64,000 bases of DNA from Sphingomonas sp. (GTDB lineage Bacteria; Pseudomonadota; Alphaproteobacteria; Sphingomonadales; Sphingomonadaceae), in NCBI GenBank assembly GCA_003248865.1, contig QFPK01000016.1:1-64000 (forward strand), read 5' to 3'. Below, in pieces: positions 7,834 to 16,317 of the stretch (positions within the stretch are counted from its first letter, which is position 1; each line of letters opens with the position of its first letter). The notes under the pieces are model-generated. The model had not been told where the DNA came from. It searched no databases and saw only the letters and a list, made by a program, of their open reading frames with translations. The position numbers and the translations under genes are program-made.

Positions 7834-9729
7834 TCAGATCTCCACCTGACTCCCCAGCTCCACCACCCGATTGGTCGGCAGTTTGAAGAACTCCATCGCG
7901 CTTTCCGCGTTCCGCAGCATCCAGGCGAACAGCTTTTCCCGCCAGATCGCCATACCCGGCCGCTCAGACGGCAACAGGGTCTGCCGCGCCAGGAAGAAGC
8001 TGGTGTCCATCATCCTAATCTGCGGCCCGCAGTTTTCCACCAGTTTCAGCACGGCGGGAACGTCGGGCTGCTGCATGAAGCCATAGCGCAGGATCATGCG
8101 GTAGAAGTTTTCCCCAAGGTCCAACACCTCCACCCGGTCTTCCAGATCGACGAAAGGCACCTCGTCGATCACCACGGTCAGGATCAGGATTCGTTCGTGC
8201 AGCACCTTGTTGTGCTTCAGATTGTGCAGAAGCGCATGCGGAACGCCCTGTGGCGTGGAGGTCATGAACACTGCCGTGCCCGGAACCCGGGTGGCGGTGC
8301 GCGCAGCGGATTTGATGAACACCTCCATCGGCATCGCCGACTCGGTCAGCCGGTCGTTCATCAGCTGCCGCCCCTTTGCCCATGTCGTGAGCAGCACGAA
8401 GGTGACGATCGCGACCAGCAGCGGGAACCAGCCACCATCCGGTATCTTCAGCAGGTTTGAGGCGAAATAGGCCCCGTCGATGATCAGGAAGGCGCCGACG
8501 ATCACACCCGCGATGATCCGGTTCCACTTCCAGATGGAGAAGATCAACACCGCCATCATGCAGGTGGTGATGAACATCGTGCCCGTCACAGCGATGCCAT
8601 AGGCGGCCGCAAGGTTCGACGAGCTTTCGAATCCGATCACCAGCATCAACACCATCGCCAGCAGGATCCAGTTCACGAACGGGATATAGACCTGCCCCTG
8701 CGTACTGGCCGAAGTGTGCTCGATGCGCAGGCGCGGCATGTAGCCCAACTGCACAGCTTGCCGCGCAACGGAAAATGCGCCGGAAATCACAGCCTGACTG
8801 GCAATGACGGTCGCCATTGTCGCCAGCACAACCATCGGCAGCCGCAAGTCTTCTGGCGCGAGAAGATAGAAGGGATTGCTGATAGCCTGGGGACTGCCCA
8901 ACAACAGCGCCCCCTGCCCCAGATAGTTGAGCATCAATGCTGGCAGCACGATCCAGAGCCAGGAAAAAGCGATCGGCCGCCGCCCGAAATGGCCCATATC
9001 GGCATAGAGTGCCTCAGTACCCGTAACCGCCAGAACGACCGATCCAAGCGCCAGAAAGCCCAGCATCGGATCGTCCAGAAAGAAGGTGAAGGCATGGTGG
9101 GGGGATAGCGCCCACAGGATGTCCGGCCGGTTCAGGATGCTCATCGCACCCAGCACCGCCAGCACCAGGAAATAGAACAGCGTGATCGGGCCGAACAGAG
9201 CACCGACCCGGTTGGTGCCCACCGACTGGATCATGAACAGGCCGATGATGATGCCGACGGAAATCGGCAGCACCAGCGGCTGCAAGCCGGCCTCCACCGT
9301 GGTTAGCCCTTCCACCGCTGAAAGCACGGAAATGGCGGGCGTGATGATGCAATCCCCGAAGAACAACGCGGTGGCCAGAATTGCGATCAGTGACACAGGC
9401 CGCATCCACGCCTTGCCATGGCTCTGCCGCGAGATCAGCGCATAGAGCGCCAGCGAGCCCCCCTCCCCGCGGTTGTCCGCCCTCAGGATGATGAACACAT
9501 ATTTGAAGGTGACGACCAGCATCATCGACCAGAAGATCAGGCTGATCACACCCATGATGTGCAGCTCGTCCACCGTGAGCGGGTGATGCCCGATGAAGCT
9601 TTCTTTCAGCGCATACAGAGGCGAGGTACCGATGTCGCCAAAGACGACGCCCAGCGCACCCAGCACCAGCTTCGGAAGGCCGTCTTGCGAATGACCATGC
9701 GGGCCGGATTGGCTTGTATTCGAGCTCAA
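7834..9729 (-). CDS. kup: Kup-type low-affinity potassium transporter
   Basis: This 631-residue inner-membrane protein takes up K+ with protons. The first helix carries the family signature LVLGALGVVFGDIGTSPLYA, and about twelve membrane segments fill residues 20-450, including the FGDCIITPAISVLSAVEG segment. A cytosolic C-terminal domain of about 180 residues follows (VPFVDLEDRVEV, YGFMQQPDVP). Length is normal. The chosen start is a TTG at 9729 with AAGG about 8 bases upstream. No ATG lies close by without loss of the conserved N-terminus. The gene is a single transcription unit. Confidence 0.95.
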   Translation of the reverse strand: MSSNTSQSGPHGHSQDGLPKLVLGALGVVFGDIGTSPLYALKESFIGHHPLTVDELHIMGVISLIFWSMMLVVTFKYVFIILRADNRGEGGSLALYALISRQSHGKAWMRPVSLIAILATALFFGDCIITPAISVLSAVEGLTTVEAGLQPLVLPISVGIIIGLFMIQSVGTNRVGALFGPITLFYFLVLAVLGAMSILNRPDILWALSPHHAFTFFLDDPMLGFLALGSVVLAVTGTEALYADMGHFGRRPIAFSWLWIVLPALMLNYLGQGALLLGSPQAISNPFYLLAPEDLRLPMVVLATMATVIASQAVISGAFSVARQAVQLGYMPRLRIEHTSASTQGQVYIPFVNWILLAMVLMLVIGFESSSNLAAAYGIAVTGTMFITTCMMAVLIFSIWKWNRIIAGVIVGAFLIIDGAYFASNLLKIPDGGWFPLLVAIVTFVLLTTWAKGRQLMNDRLTESAMPMEVFIKSAARTATRVPGTAVFMTSTPQGVPHALLHNLKHNKVLHERILILTVVIDEVPFVDLEDRVEVLDLGENFYRMILRYGFMQQPDVPAVLKLVENCGPQIRMMDTSFFLARQTLLPSERPGMAIWREKLFAWMLRNAESAMEFFKLPTNRVVELGSQVEI

Positions 9730-9898
9730 CGAAACAGCCTTAGGCAGTGCTGTTCAGGGCAATAGTGCTTTGGGCAGTGGCAGGCCAGCTTCATGCAGTC
9801 CCCGCAAAAATCACCCCGTACGGCATGGTCCCAGGCCATGCTCTCAGGGGTCTTGTCGGGCGGCGCGCTAGCACCGTTTCGCGGCCGCAGCAACGGGG

Positions 9899-10522
9899 TC
9901 AGATATAGGCGTAGGAGCCGCCCTTTTCTAAGGCCCGGACAAAGGCCGGGCGCGCCTGGAAACGGGCCGCCCAGGCATCCAGCGCCGGATAGCGGCTGCG
10001 CAGGCCGAACACCCGGGCGATGTCGGCCACGAAGCTCAACTGGATGTCCGCGCCGGTCAAGCCTTCGCCCACCAGCCAGTCACGCCCGGTCAGCTCCGAA
10101 TCGATCCAGCCCAGATGCCGGGCGATCTCGCTGTCGATCCGGGGCTTCAGCGGCGCCCCGGCCTCGCCCAGCCGCCCCACATACAGCTGAAGCATCAGGG
10201 GCAGCATCGCCGAGCCTTCGGCATAATGCAGCCACATGATGTAGCGATCGAAATTGGGCGTGTCCTCCGGAGGCGCAAGCCGCCCGGCGCCCAGCCTGCG
10301 GATCAAAGTCTCGATGATGGCGCCTGATTCGGTCAGGATTTGTCCGTCCAGCTCCACGACAGGGGACTTGCCCAGAGGGTGCACGGCCTCCAGCTCCGGC
10401 GGGGCGAGATTGGTGACGGGGTCGCGGCTGTAGCGCCGGATCTCATAGGACAGCTCCAGCTCCTCCAGCAGCCAGAGGATTCGCTGTGACCGGCTGTTGT
10501 TCAGATGATGGACGGTGATCAT
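9899..10522 (-). CDS. Glutathione S-transferase family protein
   Basis: This 207-residue protein has the two-domain GST layout. An N-terminal thioredoxin-like domain contains LNNSRSQRILWLLEELELSYE, then LGKSPVVELDGQILTESGAI, where the Pro-Val and Glu-Ser positions bind the gamma-glutamyl part of glutathione. The C-terminal helical domain has LVGEGLTGADIQLSFV, with the conserved N-capping Asp. The probable start is MITVHHL at 10522; twelve upstream codons are unlike the family. It lies just downstream of the ccm operon with only 35 bases between, and may be co-transcribed. Substrate unknown. Confidence 0.88.
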   Translation of the reverse strand: MITVHHLNNSRSQRILWLLEELELSYEIRRYSRDPVTNLAPPELEAVHPLGKSPVVELDGQILTESGAIIETLIRRLGAGRLAPPEDTPNFDRYIMWLHYAEGSAMLPLMLQLYVGRLGEAGAPLKPRIDSEIARHLGWIDSELTGRDWLVGEGLTGADIQLSFVADIARVFGLRSRYPALDAWAARFQARPAFVRALEKGGSYAYI

Positions 10523-10557
10523 GGCCCAATCTCCTCCCCGCATATCTGGCGGCGGCA

Positions 10558-11175
10558 TCAGCTGCCGGTCGGCGCCTCCCCGGCAGGCCCGGCCGGAACC
10601 GGCATCATGCCCTGCCCCACCCCCATTTCGCGCATCCGCTGGGCGGCCGCAATCTGGCGATCCAGCAAGGGAACCCAGGGCGCGTCATCCTGGCTGCGGG
10701 CCCGAAGCGTTCCCCATGTGCTGAGAGCACTGTCCACATCGCCGCTCTGCAACCAGGCGAGGCCCAGAAAATAGGCGGGGGCCGGATGCTCCGGCGCCAG
10801 CCGGGCGGCCCGATCGAACGCCAGCCGCGCGGCCGGTACCACTTCGCCGTCCGCATGCGCCACCAGCGCCACGCCCATCTGCACCCACAGGTCGGCGTTG
10901 CCCGGAATGGCATGCAGCGCATCCTGCAGCACATAGATGGCCGTTTCCGTCCGCCCCTCCCGGATCAGCGAATCCGACATCGTCAGCCAGGCGCGGACAT
11001 CGCCATAATTGTTCAGCAGTTCCTTGGAGGCCTTCTCCGCCTCCGGCGTAAGGGCGGGGTTCGAAGGCGCGCGCTCGGACGGCGCGGACGGCAACCCCGG
11101 ACGTCCCGCAACGGCATATCCGGCCAAGCCCACCAGCAACGCCAGTGCAACGGCGAGGATCGGTTTCCAGATCAT
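10558..11175 (-). CDS. ccmI: Short CcmI/CycH-like TPR protein of cytochrome c maturation
   Basis: This 205-residue protein has an N-terminal anchor helix (about 4-22) and a periplasmic region with tetratricopeptide repeats (EAEKASKELLNNYGDVRAWLTMSD, then ADLWVQMGVALV and PAPAYFLGLAWLQSGD). CcmI hands apocytochrome c to the haem ligation complex. It is shorter than the classical alphaproteobacterial CcmI, which has two membrane helices and a longer cytosolic loop; only the anchored TPR part is present here. The start at 11175 overlaps the ccmH stop by four bases. Last gene of the operon. Confidence 0.82.
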   Translation of the reverse strand: MIWKPILAVALALLVGLAGYAVAGRPGLPSAPSERAPSNPALTPEAEKASKELLNNYGDVRAWLTMSDSLIREGRTETAIYVLQDALHAIPGNADLWVQMGVALVAHADGEVVPAARLAFDRAARLAPEHPAPAYFLGLAWLQSGDVDSALSTWGTLRARSQDDAPWVPLLDRQIAAAQRMREMGVGQGMMPVPAGPAGEAPTGS

Positions 11176-11558
11176 CGGCGGAACCGCCGCGCGACCAGCG
11201 CGACACCAAGGGCCAGAAACAGCAGCGGCGCGGCCCACAGCAAGGCTGTGTCGTTCCGCGCGGGCGGCACGAAGCTCACCCAGTCGCCATAACGCTCCAC
11301 GAAGAACGCCCGCACGGCCTCCGGCTCTTCACCAGCCGCGATCCGGTCCCGCACCTCCATGCGCATCGCCTGCGCCTGCGCCGCATTGGAATCGGCGATG
11401 GACTGGTTCTGGCAGGTCAGGCAACGCAATTCCGCCATCACCGCCTTGGCCCGCGCCTCCAGCACCGGGTTTTCCAGCGGCACATCAGGCGGCGGCGGCG
11501 GTTCGGCCAGCGCCGCACTCGCCGCGATCAGCAACAGCGCGATGGCGGCCGCTCTCAC
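11172..11558 (-). CDS. ccmH: Cytochrome c maturation thioreductase CcmH
   Basis: This 128-residue protein has a signal sequence (cleavage near residue 18, AALAEP), the redox motif L-R-C46-L-T-C49-Q-N-Q-S-I that keeps the apocytochrome haem-binding cysteines reduced, and a C-terminal membrane helix (about 104-124, TALLWAAPLLFLALGVALV). It works with CcmG and CcmF on the periplasmic face. It overlaps ccmG upstream and ccmI downstream by four bases each, showing tight translational coupling. Confidence 0.95.
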   Translation of the reverse strand: MRAAAIALLLIAASAALAEPPPPPDVPLENPVLEARAKAVMAELRCLTCQNQSIADSNAAQAQAMRMEVRDRIAAGEEPEAVRAFFVERYGDWVSFVPPARNDTALLWAAPLLFLALGVALVARRFRR

Positions 11559-12088
11559 TTCGCCTTCTCCAGCTCAGCCAGCAGCAGATCGACATGCTCG
11601 GGGCGAATCTCGCCCAGATGCTGGTAGCGGATCACGCCCCGGCCATCGACGACATAGGTTTCCGGTACCCCTGAGGCGCCGAACGCCAGCATCATCCGCC
11701 CGCCGGGATCCTGCCCGATCCGCGTGAACGGGTTGCCATGGCGGGCAAGGAACCCCTCCACATCCTGCGGCCGGTCCCTCAGCGCGATTCCGTGCAGGGT
11801 CGCGCCGCGATCCTTCAGCACCTGCAACTGCGGCGCTTCCACCGCGCAGGGCAGGCACCAGCTGGCAAAGATGTTCACCAGCACCGGGCCGCCGCCCTTC
11901 AGGTCCGCCAGAGACAGGCCCGGCGCGCCCGCCACTCCCTCCAGCGCGAAATCGGCCAGCGGCTTGCCAACCATATGGCTCTTGATCACCTGCTGCTGCG
12001 GCGCGCCCAAATGGTTCGCCATCAGCGCCACCAGCCCTGCGAACAGCAGCAGCGGCAACAGCCAGACAAGACGGAAACGCCCCGGCAT
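11555..12088 (-). CDS. ccmG: Thiol:disulfide interchange protein CcmG/DsbE
   Basis: This 177-residue membrane-anchored periplasmic thioredoxin has an N-terminal helix at about 5-24 and the active site W77-C78-L-P-C81 in the segment NIFASWCLPCAVEAP. A downstream Gly-Val-Pro-Glu-Thr segment contains the cis-proline. It reduces CcmH or apocytochrome c during haem attachment. The start at 12088 overlaps the ccmF stop by one base. Confidence 0.95.
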   Translation of the reverse strand: MPGRFRLVWLLPLLLFAGLVALMANHLGAPQQQVIKSHMVGKPLADFALEGVAGAPGLSLADLKGGGPVLVNIFASWCLPCAVEAPQLQVLKDRGATLHGIALRDRPQDVEGFLARHGNPFTRIGQDPGGRMMLAFGASGVPETYVVDGRGVIRYQHLGEIRPEHVDLLLAELEKAK

Positions 12089-14019
12089 CAGGCAGCCTGC
12101 AAACCGGACGCGGTCGCGCGATCCCTGCGCGGCAGCCGCACGCGCAGCTTGTCACCCAGCGCCAGCATTCCCCCCAGCGCCATCAGCAGTCCGCCCCACC
12201 AGATCAGCCGCACCAGTGGCTTCACCCACAGATGGATCTGCCAGCGCCCGGTCCCGTCGGGTTTACCCAGCACCGAATACAGCTCTCCGCCCCGCCAGCC
12301 CGCACGCCCGGCCTCGGTCGTTTCCTGCGGTGGCGCCACGAACATCCGCGATTGCGGCGTCAGCGTCGCGACCGGGCGGCCGTTGCGATGCACCTCCAGC
12401 GTCGCTTCGATCGCAGTCCAGTTCGGCCCCGCGACCGGCCGAACGTCCATCAGCTCCGCCCGCCACGGCCCCATCTCGATGGCGTCGCCCACCCGCATCG
12501 ACACCAGCGCCTCCTGCTGCAACGCGCCCGAAGCCGTGGCTCCCAGAATCGATACCGCCACGCCCAGATGCGCCAGCGCCATACCCGCAATCCCGAAAGT
12601 CACGCCGCGGCGTACCAGCATGGAAACGCTCGCCACGCCAAGCCACCCCGCTGCGGCAAAGCCCAGCAACGCGCCGATCCCGCGCACGCCGAACAGCAGC
12701 AGCGCCAGCACCACCAGCGCAGTCGCCGCGATCCCCGCCGGCAGCAGCCGCGCGGCCAGATGCCCGGTGCCGCTGCGCCGCCAACCGAGATAGGGTGCAA
12801 TCCCCATCAGCACGGCGGCCACCAGCAGCATCGGCAGCGTGGTGCGGTTGAAGTAAGGCGGGCCCACTGAAATCTGCGCCCCGCCCATCGCCTCCAGCGC
12901 CATCGGATAGAGCGTGCCCACCAGCACCACGCCCAGCATCGCCGACAGCAGCAGATTGTTGGCCACCAGCGCGGATTCACGGCTGAGCAGCGCGAACTGC
13001 CGCCCTTCGGCAACGCGGCCGGCTGCCAGCGCGTAAATGGTGAGCGCCCCACCGATGTAGAGCGCCATCAGTGCCATCAGGAACAGCCCGCGCGTGGGAT
13101 CGACGGCAAAGGCATGGACCGAGGTGAGCAAGCCCGAGCGGACGATGAAGGTGCCCATCATCGACAGCGAGAAGGCCGCCACTGCCAGCAGCAGGGTCCA
13201 GGCGCGCAACGCATCACGCTTCATCACCACAGCAATGGAGTGGATGAGCGCCGTCCCCGCCAGCCAGGGCATCAGCGCGGCATTCTCAACCGGATCCCAG
13301 AACCACCAGCCGCCCCAGCCCAGTTCATAATAGGCCCAGAAGCTGCCCAGAGCGATGCCCAGCGTCAGGAAGGCCCACGCCCCCGCCACCCAAGGCCGTG
13401 TCGCCCGTGCCCAGGCCGGGCCAACGACATTCTCAAGCATCCCCGCCACCGCGAAGGCAAAGGCGACGGAGAAACCGACATAGCCCGCGTAGAGCAGCGG
13501 CGGATGGAAGGCGAGGCCGGGATCCTGCAACAGCGGGTTCAGACCCTGCCCTTCGGTCGGTGCCGGCATCAGCCGCTCGAACGGATTGGAGGCCAGCAGC
13601 AGGAAGGCGAAAAAGCCCAGCGACACCAGCGCCTGCACCGACAGCACCCGTGCCCTGAAACGCCCGCCCAAACGGGCGGGCACCAGCGCGACAGCCGCGC
13701 CCGCGAACGCCATCACCATCACCCACAACAACAGCGAGCCTTCATGGTTGGCCCACACGCCGGTCAGCCGATAGAGGTCCGGCTTCTGGCTGTGGCTGTT
13801 GCTCGCCACCAGCTTCACCGAGAAGTCTGAGACCCAGAAAGCCCAGGTCAGCGCCGCAAAGGCCGCCAGCGTCAACAACGCCTGCGCAAGAGCCGCCGGC
13901 CGCGCCAATCCTGTCAGGCTGTCGTCATGCCGCCACAGGCCGATGCCGGGCGCCGCCGCCTGCAACAGGGCGGCAGACGCCGCCAGCCACAGCGCCAGAT
14001 GCCCAAGCTCCGGGATCAT
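12088..14019 (-). CDS. ccmF: Haem lyase subunit CcmF
   Basis: This 643-residue protein with many membrane helices carries the haem-handling WWD signature (WGGWWFWDPVENAALMPWL) and the family stretches NPFERL and QDPGLAFHPPLLYAGYVG with its conserved histidine. CcmF takes haem from CcmE and, with CcmH and CcmI, ligates it to apocytochrome c. Length is normal for the family. It overlaps ccmE upstream by four bases (ATGA) and ccmG downstream by one. Confidence 0.96.
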   Translation of the reverse strand: MIPELGHLALWLAASAALLQAAAPGIGLWRHDDSLTGLARPAALAQALLTLAAFAALTWAFWVSDFSVKLVASNSHSQKPDLYRLTGVWANHEGSLLLWVMVMAFAGAAVALVPARLGGRFRARVLSVQALVSLGFFAFLLLASNPFERLMPAPTEGQGLNPLLQDPGLAFHPPLLYAGYVGFSVAFAFAVAGMLENVVGPAWARATRPWVAGAWAFLTLGIALGSFWAYYELGWGGWWFWDPVENAALMPWLAGTALIHSIAVVMKRDALRAWTLLLAVAAFSLSMMGTFIVRSGLLTSVHAFAVDPTRGLFLMALMALYIGGALTIYALAAGRVAEGRQFALLSRESALVANNLLLSAMLGVVLVGTLYPMALEAMGGAQISVGPPYFNRTTLPMLLVAAVLMGIAPYLGWRRSGTGHLAARLLPAGIAATALVVLALLLFGVRGIGALLGFAAAGWLGVASVSMLVRRGVTFGIAGMALAHLGVAVSILGATASGALQQEALVSMRVGDAIEMGPWRAELMDVRPVAGPNWTAIEATLEVHRNGRPVATLTPQSRMFVAPPQETTEAGRAGWRGGELYSVLGKPDGTGRWQIHLWVKPLVRLIWWGGLLMALGGMLALGDKLRVRLPRRDRATASGLQAA

Positions 14020-14474
14020 CTGCCCCGGCCCTGCTCCATGGGATGCCCGTTCTTCTCAAGCGCCTTGGCGACCTCGGGCGGCATGTAATTCTCGTCATGC
14101 TTCGCCAGCAGTTCCTTTGCCGAGAAGCGGCCGTCCGCCCCAAAACTGCCTGTCGCGATCACGCCCTGATTTTCCCGAAACAGGTCGGGCACGATGCCGC
14201 GATAGCTGACGAGCGTGTCGGCCTTCATGTCCGTCACGGTGAAATTCAGCACCAGCCCGTCTTCCGACCGGGAAACGGAGCCCGCCTTCACCAGTCCGCC
14301 CAGCCGGAACGTCTCCCCTGGTGCGGGGTGATCGGCGGCGATGTCGGACGGCGCCTTGAAATAGGCAGCGGTGTCCTGCAGCGCGAGGGTGGCGAACAGG
14401 CCTGCCACCACCATCACCGCCAGCGCCACAAGCGCCAGCACCAATCGCTGCTGCTTGGGTTTGGCAACCGCCAT
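14016..14474 (-). CDS. ccmE: Haem chaperone CcmE
   Basis: This 152-residue periplasmic haem carrier has an N-terminal anchor helix (about 11-31) and a beta-barrel domain (FRLGGLVKAGSVSR). The covalent haem-binding histidine is H126 in KHDENYMPPEV, with the axial Tyr at 130. The start at 14474 is fixed by MAVAKPKQQR and by overlap with the ccmD stop (TGATG). The frame is open further upstream, but that extension covers ccmD in another frame and is not coding. Confidence 0.95.
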   Translation of the reverse strand: MAVAKPKQQRLVLALVALAVMVVAGLFATLALQDTAAYFKAPSDIAADHPAPGETFRLGGLVKAGSVSRSEDGLVLNFTVTDMKADTLVSYRGIVPDLFRENQGVIATGSFGADGRFSAKELLAKHDENYMPPEVAKALEKNGHPMEQGRGR

Positions 14475-14596
14475 CAGCCCCTGTCCTCCAGCGCGCGCTC
14501 GGCCCGGCGCAACCGCATAACGGACCAGAGCAGAAAGCCGCCCAGCGCGGCGATCGTGATGCCATAGGCGGCGATGATGAAGGGAAGATGCGGCAT
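14474..14596 (-). CDS. ccmD: Haem exporter accessory protein CcmD
   Basis: This 40-residue open frame begins MPHLPFIIAAYGITIAALGG, followed by a membrane helix and the basic tail RLRRAERALEDRG. This is the classic CcmD pattern: an aromatic-rich start with one helix and a positively charged cytosolic end. CcmD helps release haem-loaded CcmE from the CcmABC complex. The stop overlaps the ccmE start by one base, and it lies 12 bases after ccmC. Size, position and charge pattern all fit. Confidence 0.92.
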   Translation of the reverse strand: MPHLPFIIAAYGITIAALGGFLLWSVMRLRRAERALEDRG

Positions 14597-14608
14597 TATC
14601 CGGCTTCC

Positions 14609-15346
14609 TTATCCTGCCCGGGCGGCGCGGCGCAGCGCGCGCATTTCGATCCGCTGCTCGGCGATCAGCGTGCGCATGCGCACCAGCACGAGCCCCGCGA
14701 ACAGCAGCAGGAAACCCAGCGCAGACAGCAGCAGCGGCGCCAGCATCTCCGGATGGATGGAACTGCCCGACAGCCGAATGGAGGCTGGCTGGTGCAGCGT
14801 GTTCCACCATTCCACGCTGAACTTGATGATCGGCAGGTTGATGGTGCCAAGGATCGCCAGATAGCCCGCCATCTTCAGCCCCCGCACCCTGTCGTCATGC
14901 AGGTGGATCAGCGCGATCACCCCCAGATACAGCAGGAACAGCACCAGCATCGATGTCAGCCGCCCGTCCCACACCCACCAGGTCCCCCAGGTCGGCCGCC
15001 CCCAGATCGAGCCAGTGACGAGGCAGATCGCGGCGAACAGCGCACCCACCGGCGCGATGGCACGAACCGATAGCGCCGCCAGCGGATGCTTCCAGACCAG
15101 CGCGGCGAGCGCCGCCAGCGCCATGCCCAGATAGCCGCCCATCGCAAACCAGGCTGACGGGACATGGAGATAGAGAATGCGGACCATGTCGCCCTGCAGA
15201 TAGTCCGGCGGGGCCCGGAACAGCCCCCGCCCAAACCCGACAGCCAGAAATCCGATCCCCAGCAGCAGCAGCCACGGCGTCAACACGGTGGCGAAGCGCT
15301 GGAATCGCAACGGATTGGCAAGAGCGTGAAGATCGGGGGCGGCCAT
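14609..15346 (-). CDS. ccmC: Haem ABC transporter permease CcmC
   Basis: This 245-residue protein with six membrane helices carries the WWD motif WGTWWVWDGRLTS, which presents haem to CcmE, and conserved histidines (ILYLHVPSAWFAMGG near residue 60, and one at about 175-185). It is the component that loads haem on CcmE with CcmAB and CcmD. It is separated from ccmB by 76 bases. Confidence 0.96.
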   Translation of the reverse strand: MAAPDLHALANPLRFQRFATVLTPWLLLLGIGFLAVGFGRGLFRAPPDYLQGDMVRILYLHVPSAWFAMGGYLGMALAALAALVWKHPLAALSVRAIAPVGALFAAICLVTGSIWGRPTWGTWWVWDGRLTSMLVLFLLYLGVIALIHLHDDRVRGLKMAGYLAILGTINLPIIKFSVEWWNTLHQPASIRLSGSSIHPEMLAPLLLSALGFLLLFAGLVLVRMRTLIAEQRIEMRALRRAARAG

Positions 15347-15422
15347 GGCAGTGAAATCGGCCCTAGCACGGGGAATCGCAAGCCGACAGCCCCGCTGCCC
15401 GCACCCTGCCTATCTCTCCGGG

Positions 15423-16064
15423 TTAGCCGCGCCCAGCGCGAAGCGCCGCGCCACCGGCAAACGGGGCGACGGCCGCCAGCAGCAGTGCCGTCGCCACAGC
15501 CAGCCCCAGCGCGCCCGGCTCGTTCGGATTGCTGCCGAACAGCAACAGCGGGATCGCCAGCGGAACCACCAGCAGCGCCACCAGCCCGGCCCCACCCCGT
15601 GCGCCCAGCGTAACCGCACCCGCCACAACAGCCAGCGCAGAAAGCCCCAATGCTCCCGCCAGCAGCCCCGGCAACAGCCGAACCAACATTTCGAGCCCCA
15701 CTCCCAGCAGTAGCGCTGCCAGCGGCGCCGCCAGCAGCAGCGGCCCGCCGAACCCCAGCCACAATGCCAGCAGTCGCGCCGCAGCCAGCGTTTCCGCGGC
15801 AATTCCCCGCACCAGCAGCTGGTCCAGCGTACCGTCAGCCGAATCGATCGAGAACAGGGTGGAAACCGGGATCAGGCTGGCCAGCAACGCCCCCACCCAC
15901 AGGATGCCCGGCGCCAGCCGCGCCAGCAACGCCACATCCGGCCCGATGGCGAACGGCAGCAGCAACGCCACCAGCAGGAAGAAGGCCAGCGGCAGCAGCC
16001 ATTCCCCCGGCCGCCCGGCCATCAACGCCAGGTCGCGCCGAATCAGCTTCGCCAGCAGCTTCAT
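15423..16064 (-). CDS. ccmB: Haem exporter permease CcmB
   Basis: This 213-residue protein has six predicted membrane helices. The family start RRDLALMAGRPGEWLLPLAFF and the conserved LFSIDSADGTLDQLL segment (about 70-84) identify CcmB, the partner of the CcmA ATPase. The start at 16064 overlaps the DUF1192 gene stop by four bases. The ccmA gene, normally next to ccmB, is not in this operon or elsewhere in the window. Confidence 0.93.
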   Translation of the reverse strand: MKLLAKLIRRDLALMAGRPGEWLLPLAFFLLVALLLPFAIGPDVALLARLAPGILWVGALLASLIPVSTLFSIDSADGTLDQLLVRGIAAETLAAARLLALWLGFGGPLLLAAPLAALLLGVGLEMLVRLLPGLLAGALGLSALAVVAGAVTLGARGGAGLVALLVVPLAIPLLLFGSNPNEPGALGLAVATALLLAAVAPFAGGAALRAGRG

Positions 16065-16258
16065 TTGCGGAACAGCGAATCCGCAGCCGAGCGGAAGGCG
16101 CTCGCCGATTCGCGCTTGGCCCTTGTGCGGGCCGCTTCCGCCTCCAGCAGTTCAATGCGTTCGGCCAGTTCATCGACGGACAACCGGTCCAGATCCTCCC
16201 GCATCAGCAGCGCGAGCGGGCTTTCGGGCCGCTTCGATAGAAAATCGTCAATATCCAT
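16061..16258 (-). CDS. DUF1192 family protein
   Basis: This 65-residue soluble protein shows the DUF1192 pattern: SVDELAERIELLEAEAARTRA, with a regular heptad spacing that suggests a short coiled coil, and a tail with RSAADSLFRK. GGAGG lies about 5 bases before the ATG at 16258. The family is common in alphaproteobacteria and has no established function. It overlaps ccmB by four bases and so heads the ccm operon here. Confidence 0.85.
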   Translation of the reverse strand: MDIDDFLSKRPESPLALLMREDLDRLSVDELAERIELLEAEAARTRAKRESASAFRSAADSLFRK

Positions 16259-16317
16259 GCGGGCCTCCTTACGGACCTCTCTTGCACTTTCGGGTTTCCC
16301 CCAGCAACGGTTGCAGC

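Noticed and set aside
15529..16317. Long N-terminal extension in frame with the quinone oxidoreductase
   Set aside because: It runs antisense through ccmB and the DUF1192 gene and is Ser/Pro/Arg-rich. The conserved oxidoreductase begins at 16318.
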